Under the pieces are notes generated by a model that was not told where the DNA came from, did not search any database, and saw only the letters and a program-made list of their open reading frames with translations. The translations under genes were made by a program, and so were the position numbers. From positions 44,831,611-44,895,610 of the forward strand of contig NC_041003.1 in NCBI RefSeq assembly GCF_004193775.1: a stretch of 64,000 nucleotides of DNA, read 5' to 3'. Shown in pieces: positions 46,477 to 58,093 of this stretch (position 1 is the first letter of the stretch; each line of letters opens with the position of its first letter). This DNA comes from Glycine soja. Lineage: Eukaryota; Streptophyta; Magnoliopsida; Fabales; Fabaceae.

Positions 46477-47879
46477 CCAAACGCGATTCTGCTTCTGCTT
46501 TTGTGCTAATAATCCTCTTCTCTTCTCCCTCCAATTCCAACGCGACAATTCCACAACCAAAAATTCAACTACCGCTTTTGCGTTTTTGCTCGCTACTTTG
46601 CTTAGCTTAGTTGTGGAGTCAAAAGTCAGCCACGGAAAAGAAAAAGAAGCGAAAATTGAAGAAAACAAAACAAACAGGAGCTTCCTCCGCTATTTTGCCT
46701 TAACGGGCCCTTCTTGGGCTACTGGATCGTTCTTCGCCTTTTACGATGGGAATTGATATTTATACCTCCCAATTCCATTATTATTAGACTTATCACATTA
46801 TACACCCTCCATTCTAAAAAACTTTACCGTTCCTACTATTCATCCTTCTTCGGCAAACCCTTTACTGTTTTTTTCCACCCTTCCACTGCCTCCGGAGGCT
46901 CCGTCCAGACTCACACACCTCCGCCCCAAAGGCTGCAGGAAGTGCTCCTCCCCCAAAATCAGATCCAAAATTGTTTCAGATAACACATAATAACAAATCA
47001 GGTCCCAAAAAAGCTATCTTAGAACTCATATGAAGCCATACTCACAAATCCAGAGTTAATAACAAAGGTCATTCAAACCCACAAAATCAATATTCAACCC
47101 AAATCAAAATTGTTAGATAGAGGAATAAAAAATTGCTATTGTTCTGAAAAAATTGCAGTTAAAAAAAGTCACTTGTCTTTCTGATCCATGCTAGACATAG
47201 TCTTATTATTATTATTTTCAGTACACTCAACTGTCAAGTAAATCCTTAAACTTAACTACTTAATGTTATTTTTGTCCTTAAACAAGTGTATTATCACTTA
47301 AGTATGATGGTTTTTTATTTTATTTTTGAACTTATTATATTGTTGATTTGCATTTTCAGGAACTTTTTTTTGTATAAAAGGCATCCCTTTCTCGAGTAAT
47401 TGATTTGAAATTTAGCGTGTTGTTGTTATGTAAGTCTGTTTTGGAATTTGTCTAGTAAAGGGTTTTGCATATAGGCAATTATTATTTGTCTTAGCTACAA
47501 ATTCAAAGTTAAATGTCTAAAATGAATTGGTGAATTATATAGGACTATGCCCACTTTTAACATTGATGGTAGTCTTCATCTACACTTTCACACTCTACTT
47601 GAATTCAAAATTTCATCTCAATTCACTTTCATTTCATCCTACCAAACACTATAAATTTTGTGTGTGGAAGATGATAATCTCATGCAGTGAAAATTTTATG
47701 TCTAATGGAGGTTGCGATGGGATGAAAATAGATATAAGGATGAATATGGGTGTAAAAACAAAGTTTAAAGAAGGACAGAGATGGAGGGTTAGAATAGAGT
47801 TTAAAGAATAATGAAGATAGGGATGAAAAATAGAGTTTAAGGAATAAGAAAGATGGGTGTAAAAATAGGATTTATATTA

Positions 47880-48884
47880 TTTTTATATGAAATGTTGTAT
47901 CTAATGAGTGATGTTAAATGTTTATGGTATGATTGTACATCCCCTATAGTATAGTTAAATACCTAGTTGTTGGATGAAAGGTATAAAATATACTTATGCA
48001 TTAGGTGAAGACATGACTTTTATGCCACCCTAAGGGTATGCAAGGGGTAATATCCCATAAGATGTCTATGTAAGCCCTACATAGACGAGTAAAGTTGAGG
48101 TTAAGAAAGAAAAAAGCAAATTCCCACTTGTAATACGAAAGTATGAGTTAAGAGAAATATAATGGTTTATGATAATGTAAATGTTATAAGTTGAGGTCCA
48201 AGTACCTTAGAGCCTTAGTGGTCTTAGAACTGACCACAAAGATCAACTCTAAGTGTCAAGGATAAATAAAAAAGAGAAACTCAAAGTGATAATATATTCT
48301 ATCTAGTGAGTTGTAAGGACTAAATAAGAATTTGTGTGTTAATAGTAAACACAAGTTAGTATAATAGTTGTGAAAAATAAGTAATAAATAGGATAGTGTA
48401 GGTCCAACCGTAGATGAGGAAGGTTCCTAAAAGCCCCTTAAAGGTTAAGACGTAAGATCATGAGAGTTAAGAAATGACATGTTAGGATAGAAACGCTCTC
48501 ATGTTTGCAAAGTCACTAGAGCATTCACTGAGACTTACGTTTCATTGTTTAAAGTTTCATGTTTTTTAGGTTGAACAAGAGAAAATCCTAAAGGATGGAG
48601 CTTAGTATTGCCCACAATAAAGGATGTTTTAGTTTGGGTATCTCCCATTGTATGGGAGTTTGTTTTTAGTTTAATGAGCCTTTGCTTGGAAGTTTTGATG
48701 ACACCTAAATTCTAAGTTATATATATTAGTCAGATTAGCGTATTCTCTATGTTTTATCTTTTGTAAGAATCTTATAAAATGTATGATTTCTGCTTAATGA
48801 TGCATGATGTCTTTATATTAAATGTTTCCATGTACAAGAAATCTAGGCATAGTTTTGGTAATACCTTTAGGGTGTTACACCCAA
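47880..48884 (-). mobile_element. LTR-like relic, probably Ty3/gypsy
   Basis: On the minus strand the sequence begins TGTAACACCCTAAAGGTATT at about 48884, the kind of start common to long gypsy LTRs in legumes. It continues about 1 kb without coding capacity. The far end is not defined, and no gag or pol flanks it, so it would be a solo LTR or fragment. Confidence 0.35.
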
Positions 48885-50519
48885 GGTACTATACAAATCT
48901 TTTATTAAAAAAGTAACATAAACCATAAAGGAACTAAGCTCAATATAGAAATCCTTAATTAAAAAAAAATAGTTACCAGATGCCTAAGGTATAAATCTAG
49001 GAAATTGGAACATCAAAACAAAACATCCTCTTATTAGTTGCTAAAGGTCTCCATTACTTACTCATTTTGAAACATGAAATTTAAACTGGCGAAACAAAGT
49101 TTTAGTGAGTGTCTTGCAAACAATACATTATTGCGAGTACTTCATAAACATAGAGTACATGAGTCATAACTTCTTACACATAACAAATGAGTCATAACTT
49201 CTTAACACATAAGGTGCATGGGGCATCACTTCTTTAACACATAGAGTATATGAATCATAACTTATTTTCTATATATAACATTGAATCAAAGAACATTTAT
49301 ACATGGTCTAAAGCTTAGCATGCATTAAATTCAACTTTTTTTTCTCCATCCTACATGATTGATTTGAGTACATAATCTTTTTTTTCTTTGTCACACAATT
49401 ATCCTTTACCAAAGGATGTTTATTTTACCATCCTTTGGCTACCAAAGGAGATGAAAACCCTTCACTTGCCAGTAGGGTATAATATAATCCCTTAGTGAAC
49501 AAATGACCCAATACAACATGTGCGTGCTTAGCATGAAAAACAACAAACAACGCGAGAAATCCAACTTTGTGATTTTGGGAACCTACGATCCTCTAACACA
49601 TCGCACACTCGCACACCAAACATACATTTCAATGATAATCCCCACTGGACCTTGTCATTCAAGAGTGTTTGCAAATTACAATAAAGAAATTCCAAGAAGT
49701 AAAAAAAGGGTCAATATGAATAAATGAAACACATAACACAACAACGTGAAATAAGTCCCTCCAAATATATTCGATGTGACGCTCTCCTCCCTATCCCCAA
49801 CATACGAATTACAAAGTCCTACCTATCTTATAAAAAAATAAGTTGAATACATATCGTTGTATACAATGGTCTAAATTAAAGTTAAAAGAGCATTCAATGT
49901 TTTCTTTACATGTTATATTAATTTGTTCAATTTAAAAGTTTTATTATTATTTGTCCTTAATATAAATTTTATTCTAGACTCAGTTTGTGATTTCTTTTCT
50001 TCCTTCCTTTAGTTTTTCATCCTTGTAATAAATTAGTATAATTATTTATCCTACATAAATCTAATAAATAAATTAGTAAATTTATAGCTACCTTTCTCAA
50101 GTACTTAAAAATCAGAACATACAAGTTGACATTAAACACATCAAATATATTCTCACAATTTTTTCATTATATATATAATACTCTTGTATGTATTGCACAC
50201 GTGTACAAGCAAAAGAATAAAAGATGTATTTTTGTACATATAAATAATGGACTTAAATATATTTTTAGTATGTTCTTAGCATCTAGCAAATTGTACTTCT
50301 ACAAGATATGACGTAGAGAGTGTTGAAGTGTTTAAGTATTTGTGATCCCCATACTCACTCCCTACACGGCACCTCGTGTAAAGCGCTCAAGCTATTATAC
50401 AATGGCTAACTGAGATTTATTAATGGATCAAAGCTTTGAAGTTTATATAAAATTTGAAGATGTTCATGTTAATGTTGTCAATAAAAAAAAGATAATAATT
50501 TGAGTCAAAAAGATAATAA

Positions 50520-50690
50520 TTTGAATGTAGACATGACAACGGGCGGGTCAGAACCGGATTTTGCTTACCCCATCCCGCCCCGACTCCCCCCATTTCCCTG
50601 CCCTGCCCCAAAACCCGATGGGAGTGTAGATTTACCCATCCCCACCCCCCTGACCAAGTATTTCCCGCCAAGTCCCTGACATGCTTATAA
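50520..50690. repeat. GC-rich repeat fragment (CGGGCGGGTC / CCCGCCCC type)
   Basis: A sharp GC-rich island (ACAACGGGCGGGTC, CATCCCGCCCCGACT, AAAACCCGATGGGAGTG, TACCCATCCCCACC) stands in otherwise AT-rich DNA. It is the pattern of a widespread plant DNA-transposon end as I recall it. No frame here is a gene. Confidence 0.4.
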
Positions 50691-51715
50691 AATTATAATT
50701 TTTTTTATAGAATGGAAAATATAATTTTAAATAGCAACCATAACATATTTCTAGATTATGACAACATAAAATCCAATCCAATACTAGGATAAAACCAAAT
50801 CCATTCTAGATTGTACATGACATAAAAAATATTTTTTTAAATCAAAGAATTGACTAGTGAAGTCCGTCCTTCAAGTTTAGAAGGAGGATTGGTCATAGCC
50901 CAAAAGTGAGATGAATCAGCATAAAACTTGTGTTGAATCTTAAAATTATATATTTTATAATTATTCCATATTAAATTATTCAATCTTAAGATTTTGTTAT
51001 TATTCTTTCTCTAATATGATTTTTATTTTATAGTTTTAAAAGAATTCAAGAATGAGGATAGATTAACATTAAATTTTCCTTTTTGAAAAAAAAACATCGT
51101 TAAAACAAATTACTTATAAAAAATTACTATAGTAAAGTAATTGAATAATATATTCATCTTTAAATATATTCAATCAATAAATTAGTAAACATGTTCCTAT
51201 CCTTTTCCTAGCATCTAGAAAACATACTATTTTATGTTGAATATAATACTCCGGCCATATTTAACGTGTCTTTGAATTCATCCAGTCTTAAATTCATATT
51301 AAAAACATGCATGTAAAGAAGAATGATGCTTTTTTTCTTCGAAGTTATTAAAAATAATAAATATAATTAAATCAATAAACGGAAATAGCTTAGTTGGGTC
51401 GCGATCCATGCTCACCGCAATTGATATTTATTATTTTGAATAAAATTTGTTCTCATGAGGTGTTTTAGCCCATGGTTGAAAAAAAATAATCTAAACACTA
51501 TCTCAATAGTGGTCTATGATTAATATCATATATTGTTTGCCGTCTAAAATCTTTGAACAAATCATTCTCGTTTTTTTAGGATTTGAACACATCATTCTCA
51601 TCATAATACATTAATTGATAACGCGGTTTTAAATCCATATCTCATCAACCACTTTTTTTCTTCTTCTCATACTCTATTTTTTTTTTTTCCTTCTCATACT
51701 CTATTCTTTTGCGTT

Positions 51716-52215
51716 AACAATATGCTTAGTAATTTAAATTTAGATAATTATTTTTAATCCTTAAAAAATTATTTTTATTTTTCCCTCAATTTTTTTGAAA
51801 AAAATCACTTTTAATTTTCCTGTGTTGATGGCTTCACAATTTATAAATATTTTTAACGCAAATTTTTTTAATTTAAATTTTAGAAAATGATTTTTGGAGG
51901 TTTAAAACTCTCAAAATATATAAAGAAAAAATAAAAATATAAATGTAAAATTGTGGCGGTTTTTCTTTTCTTGTTTTTTTAAAACTATTCTAGCATTTTT
52001 AAAATGTCATAAATCATTTTTAAAGAAATAAAATTATAAGAAAAATTCCAATGCGAAATCGCCACAAATTATAATATTATTAACATAATTATAAAAAAAA
52101 TAGATTAAAACTAACTTTAAAAAATTCAAAGAACTATAAAAATAAAAATTTTAAGGACTAAAAAAGATAATTATTTAAATTTGGAGAACTAAAAATATAT
52201 TTAAGCCTTAACAAT
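51716..52215. mobile_element. Foldback MITE-like element, about 0.5 kb
   Basis: The left arm (about 51731-51800: TTTAAATTTAGATAATTATT then TTAATCCTT then TTTTTATTTTT) matches the reverse complement of the right arm (about 52120-52205: CCAAATTTAAATAATTATC then TTTAGTCCTT then TTTTTATTTTTA) over some 70 bp. The right edge, CTAAAAATATATTTAAGCC, also occurs near 17405 as CCAAAAATATATTTAAGCC, a likely element terminus. Confidence 0.6.
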
Positions 52216-52821
52216 ATCATATCAGCCTTTTATTGACATTAGATTAGATGTATAAAATGTTACATATTTAAAGCAATTCTTTCTTATATATTAAATTGGC
52301 ATATTTTCTGCTAAAAATATCTTAATTTCATTAAATGATATATTAAATTCTTGATTTTTCGTTTTTAAGACTTTTAAAAACTTAAATTCTTTTAAATAAT
52401 TCCAATATCTTCCTTATAGTTTTGAATAATTTTTAAATTATATTTCAAAATATTGCTTCAATTTTAACACAATAATGCTACGTATAAAGTATTTGTATTG
52501 GTTATTTGTTAAACTTCACGTACAAGTAAAACTCAACGAGAGCTACAATTTGTTAATTCAAATCTTATGGTATGTGAATGATAAAATTTTATACATTGGT
52601 GCCATCAACAAAGGGAAGAGGATGTTTCATGTAATCTTTTTGGTATGTAAATGATATATAAAGAGAATAATGCTGGCTCATACAAGCCAGAACAATATAT
52701 AGTTAGAGTAAGCTCCACCCTAACAAAAGTGAAAATAGGGGGGGAACAGAGGTTAACTGTAAGATTTGTTTGTTTAAAACTTTTAATGAATAAAATTATA
52801 AAGCAACCTGGGGAAAAAATG

Positions 52822-55464
52822 TTAATCTTTGTTCAAAGCATCCTCCAAATCCAGTTCCAACCCTTTGCGATTCTTCAAAATGGTTTTGGCATTTAAGGGT
52901 GTTTTGCACTTACATTGAAGCTCCTTGAATCTGTCAACATCAAAATTGTACCTCATGTGCAGCTTCCTCTGCCTGGAGAAAAAGAGCCTCTTCATGAAGT
53001 CTTGGTAAGTGGGGTCTCTTGAAGTGAACAAGAAGTAGGCATAGCCTACCACTAGGCCAGTGGAAGTGGTAAAATATGTGATAGGTTCCATTACATCCCA
53101 TGAGAATTCCCAGAATGTTAGCCTGAAGAATAGTCCAACAGTGATCACACCGAATCCTAGTCCAGACCACAGGATGTGACGCACCTGCTTGTGCGCCAAC
53201 GAGTCGATTTCTTCCTTCTTCTCCACAAGCTTCTTTAACTCCTCCCTCATAGGATCATCCTCAGCTGTTAGTGCTAGTGGAACTGCACTTCTGACCAGAT
53301 CCACCACCTAATATTGACCATGCATTACAAAAACAAATCAACAATCTAAAAATCTTAGGACACAAAATGATTATAAGACAACATATAAAATTAAGGCACA
53401 AGCTTTATATGAAAAGAAATAATTGGTATTTTTAGTAATGAGCAAATGTTATGATTTATCTTATTACTATTTATATCTTTGGGACAAAACTTAGAAGCTG
53501 TTCCTTAAACGTGTTTGGTATTGTTTTTCAATCAGAATTGGAGTTTCACTTTAGTAACTTGCATTAAAAATCAAGATAGGTTAGTGAGGTGTCCAAGGAA
53601 CTACATCTAAATTTTGTCATATTTCAAGTATTGATTGGAAAACAATACTAAAGGTGCTCAAGAAATTGCATCTAATTTTTGTACTATTTCTCCAAGTATT
53701 GATATAAAAGTTTAAAGTATTGATATAATTGTGTTTAATACAGCTATGATTTTGAAGTATCCACGCCTCCTAGTCAGTGAGTAAGAATCAGTTCACATAA
53801 GTGCAGACAACAGAATTCCATGTTACTTATTCAATTGCCTACTTGTTTTGAAAATAAATTTCCTGAAGTGGTTTATGACAGCAAACAATATGATCAATTC
53901 AGCTTATAAGGTTCTATCCTAGTCCTAGTCAGGCAAGCTTACCGGGTATTAGAACTCATAACCAAAGGATGAACAACTAGCAGGATTGGTTGTTTAGTTT
54001 AGAAAGTTAGTTAGATATTAAGAATTCAGTTCAATTTTGATGGCATTCTTCTATTGAATTGAACCTAGTTTTTGGAAATTGAAACATAGCTGACAAATAT
54101 TTTCTGCTGTCGAACCATTCTGTGGCTGTAGTTTAATACGTTGTGGCCAGTTCATCTAGAGATGACCATGATCCTAAAACATAGCTATGCTTAAGTGCTT
54201 AACAGTTAACAACATTGAAAGTATTCCTGAACACGACTTCCAAATTTCAATGACTATTTTTAAACGCAGGGGCACCTTTCCACCTGCTATGGAGTTTAGC
54301 CAAAGGAGTAATTCAGGAAGCATAGATGCACAACTGAATTGTAAACTCACTGTTGAACATTTATATACAAAGCCATAGATTACAAAAATAAATTAGTTGG
54401 TGGATCTACTAGGACCATTTAGATACGCTGTAAATTGTCTTTTATGTGGCTAATGGCTGCATAAGTTGTACCTCCATATCAAACAAATCGAGCGCCATAT
54501 TATTAATGTGCAAATGGCTAGTAAGAGTTACGTCTAGAATATGTATATGCAGTATAACTGGGATGAGCAATACTCACAATCCATACTCTATAATTGAGAC
54601 AATTTATTAATTTGCAATCCAAAGGCGCCAATACTCATAAGCCATGAATCACCAGTGGGACTATTACTAAAAAAGAGATGTAGCTAGCAACACAAAATAT
54701 TGGAAATCTTCCAAACATAGCCTTAAAGGCTAGGGGACCATGAAAAGGGATAATGAATGACATCTCCTGACATTAAATTAAATACATGGTTATAGAACTT
54801 GAAATCTTCTAAACATGTTTTAAGTGAGCCCCACAATAAAAAAATTCAAAATTATTCTTTTACACAAACAAGTCAAACACAAATAGATAGATTCATACAT
54901 AGATATGGAACACACCTTGTCAGGATGCAGATAGACCTTGTCTCGGAAGAGGAGAATAACCCCAGCCTCATCAAGAACCTTGGCGAATGCCGAAGCCTCC
55001 TCAGAACTCCTTGCAACACCCATGCTCTTACACTCTTGAAGAAGCTCAACATATGGAATAACCTCTTTCCCATCCATACCAAGCTTCATCTTGAGCGATT
55101 CCACATTCACCAATCTCATAAGCTTCTTAGCCTCACTGAATGATATAGACCCTTCAGTTCCACTATTATTATTATTATTATTATTATCACTCCCACTCCC
55201 ACTTGAATTGGACTTGTTGCCACCACCACCACCAGCAGGGCATGAAAGTAAAGTTGAAGAACACACACCCCTCTTCATCTGCTTCAACACAAACGCCACC
55301 CCTCCACAATGTTCCCCTCCAAAACCCCTCAAAGGATCAAAAGGATGAACCTTTCCCACACAACCATGGCTTCCATTGAAAACAAAAGACACCCTTTGCC
55401 TCAATGATGCAGCACCACCACCACCACCACACCACCATCTACTCCACATCTTGAAACACCCCAA
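52822..55464 (-). CDS. MCU: Mitochondrial calcium uniporter (MCU)
   Basis: Two exons on the minus strand, 54916-55464 and 52822-53307, join in phase (AAG|GTG) to give 344 residues plus stop. The N-terminal part contains low-complexity Gly, Asn (seven in a row) and Ser runs. A conserved domain follows (residues about 110-190), then a helical stretch, then two membrane helices (about 228-249 and 260-280) around the pore signature W-D-V-M-E-P (Trp253-Pro258). The acidic residues Asp254 and Glu257 would form the Ca2+ selectivity filter. The C-terminal segment is basic and helical. The family forms a tetrameric Ca2+ channel in the inner mitochondrial membrane. The first ATG (55464) is used; a second in-frame ATG lies five codons on. 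Confidence 0.93.
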
Positions 55465-58093
55465 AACAAAACAAAAAAAAAATCCAAACTTTTATGTGCA
55501 AAACCACAAAATTAATCCAATATAGCCACACCACAACCTATATCTTTTCCTTTCACATGGAGACTAATGCACAAGGCTAGCAACTTTTGAAGCAAGAGGA
55601 AACATGTGCATTTATTGCTACTAAAAACTAAAAAAATACACAAAATAAAAGAGGAAAGGAGGAAAGAGAGGCATAGACATCGGAGAAGGAAAGATAGATA
55701 AATTCGGGAAAGTGGAAACCAAAACCAAAGCGTGTGTAGTAGCAAAGAGGAGGGAAGGTGCACACGTTGAAGAGGCTACAATGCTATAACAACCACAAAT
55801 GAAAGAGCAGTGATGATACGTTCCATCACATTCCCGTGTGAATAGCTAACATTCTAATCTAACACCGTTATTGTTTGTGATTGGTAGTTGACGGTTTTTT
55901 AACATGGATATGTCCTAGGAAGTTATGGAACTAACACGATGTGTACTTGGTGTCTCTTGTCCACTTGTCCTTGCAAAATAAACGAAATAAACATGCTCAA
56001 TTTCTCTCTCTTTTCCCCTCATTTTTAATACATTTTTTACTAAATTGTTTTTTTTCTATTTTTATTTAATTTGTTCAATTTAAATCCTTCTATTATTATT
56101 CTCTCAATTTTCAAAATTGAGTTAATATAGTCCTTTATGTCCGATTGACATAACATCCTTAATTGCAGAAATTTGTGAAATAAATTCATGTTCAACTTTG
56201 TTGATGGCATTGTGAATTAGACAGAAATGGCAACATTAACTCAATATTTGAAAATTAAAGAACTAAATTGAATAAATAAATCAAATTAAACAAATTAAAT
56301 AAAAAGAAGGATACAAAAGTAATTTACCCTATTAATTTTTAGACAGACACTCTGAGATCACCTCTTAAGCAAAGTTGATGCTCATATAATTTCCGTATTT
56401 TATTGGAACCCCAAAAAAGTTAATGCTCGAATTCCCCCATACGTGTCGTGTGCCAAAACCAAAGTTGGATTCCTAGCTGCAGTGTTCATTCTTTCAATTT
56501 CCGTGTATAAGTTTATAAATTACTTATCGTTAACGTGTTACGTGATGCTCTCTCATGTAATTTAGACCTCAAAGTGTGATTTTGTGGTTGAGAGATATAT
56601 TAAATGGTAATCAATAAGTCATCGACATAGATAATAAGAGCTTGTGTTTTAATGAAATGATTCAAGATTTGAATTTTAATTAACTCTTAAATATAAATAT
56701 AAAATAAATCATGTTAAAAAAAATATTAATCTAATATATACTTTTAATCGAAATTATTTCGTATTAATACCCTCATAAGAAAAAAAAATGAAAGATATGT
56801 TTAACAGTCCGATAAAAAAAAATGACATGATTTATTCCTATTTGTTGTAAATTGTTTAGTGTTAATTCTTTAATTAAAATTAGAATTTTATTTCAATAAT
56901 TTATATAATAGATGTTAGTTTTTAAGAGAAAATCTAATTATAATTAGAGAATGATATTCAATTATATAAAAATATATTTAAGATTTGTATATAAAATATA
57001 ATGTCAATTAATTGAGACTTCATTATAAACTTTTTTCTAAGAAAAAAACGTTGTCCAGTTTTGGCTAGCTTTGAGAAGTGAATTAATTGTAATAATACGT
57101 ATAAAATAAAATATCCCGAACAGTAGCAGTAATTACAACAATGATTTGTCTCGTATTCTATACTTTTTTGGTACAGATATTTTTTAGTATTTTAGTCTGT
57201 CTCAAAATGTTTGTTACTTTAAAATTTAAACAAATATTAATTATTTTTTTACCAAATTACATTAATATTTTTTTATTTCTTCAAAACTCATGATATCCTT
57301 AATTTTCCCCCTAAAATAATTCCATTTCTATCATGATAAATACTCTGAAGTCCGCATTAATGTCATCATTATCTAAAATAAATGATCTCACTTAATTGTT
57401 TAAAATCATTATACACCGACACTTCCTGTTATTACAAGGGAAGTTATTGTGAAGTTAAAAAAAATAAAAATATCGAGTATATATAATTTGCCTTTTTTTA
57501 GAAGGAAAAAACATTGGTTCTGCTTTTTTCTTAATAATATATCATATATCAATATTTCACTCAAATACTAATATTGAAAAATTATAATTTGATTATTTTT
57601 TAAAAATATCCGATTATAATTAGATTCTAACTTTTCTAATAAAAATAACTTTAATTAAATATTTTCTTAAAAAGTATATATTATCTTAAGAAAAGCACAT
57701 AATATCAGTCGGAGGTAGTAACTGAGTAAAAAAATAATTTATAACCCTTTTTCCATAAATATTACCAAGAACAGATTCTTATGCACAGTTGATAATTATC
57801 CTTTTCCATAGATCTTTCTTGCTTACCATCTGACCCGTAAATACCGGAAGAGCCTAATTTTTGTTTTTGATAATTTTTCTTCTTATTCGTTAATTAAAAA
57901 AGAATGATTGAGATAATATTTTGCCACTAAAATAAATTCAATTAACATTCAAAATTCAAAATATCCAACTGTAGTAGTGTAGTAAAGCTTACAGGTTAAA
58001 ATAAAAATGTTGGTCGTAACTCTACTATAAAACCATTACTGGCCTTCTCATTGGTAATGTTGATTGATACTATGTTAAGTGTATTTGTCAGTC
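55465..58093. other. Intergenic region between MCU and the TLC-domain gene, with a foldback element
   Basis: The first 300 bp are likely the MCU 5' UTR and promoter. 56035-56335 is a foldback element, listed separately. A CGGAGGTAGTA motif near 57712 hints at a Stowaway-like MITE end, but its partner is not convincing. About 57990-58093 is likely the 3' UTR of the TLC gene. Otherwise AT-rich, nothing seen. Confidence 0.5.
56035..56335. mobile_element. Foldback MITE-like element, about 300 bp
   Basis: The left arm (TTTATTTAATTTGTTCAATT, then CTCAATTTTCAAAATTGAGT) matches the reverse complement of the right arm (TTTATTTAATTTGTTTAATT, then TTTAATTTTCAAATATTGAG) with small gaps. The centre is near 56180. 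The type is known in legumes by general pattern. No coding capacity. Confidence 0.6.

Larger units (their letters stand above)
46477..52821. other. Intergenic region between MAU2 and MCU
   Basis: The first 200 bp are likely the MAU2 promoter and 5' UTR (read leftwards). Beyond that I see only repeat relics (an LTR-like piece at 47880-48884, a GC-rich piece at 50520-50690 and a foldback element at 51716-52215). No reading frame is convincing as a gene. Confidence 0.6.

Noticed and set aside
46249..46756. Several open frames on both strands around the MAU2 start
   Set aside because: They are shadows of MAU2 exon 1 or promoter sequence; the minus-strand frame starting M-E-A-V-A-E-G is the real one.
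54799..55348. Plus-strand frames of 114 and 85 residues
   Set aside because: Antisense shadows of MCU exon 1; the proline and leucine runs come from the Gly and Asn codon repeats.
57130..57725. Possible Stowaway MITE (CGGAGGTAGTA near 57712)
   Set aside because: The opposite end does not show a convincing matching inverted repeat.
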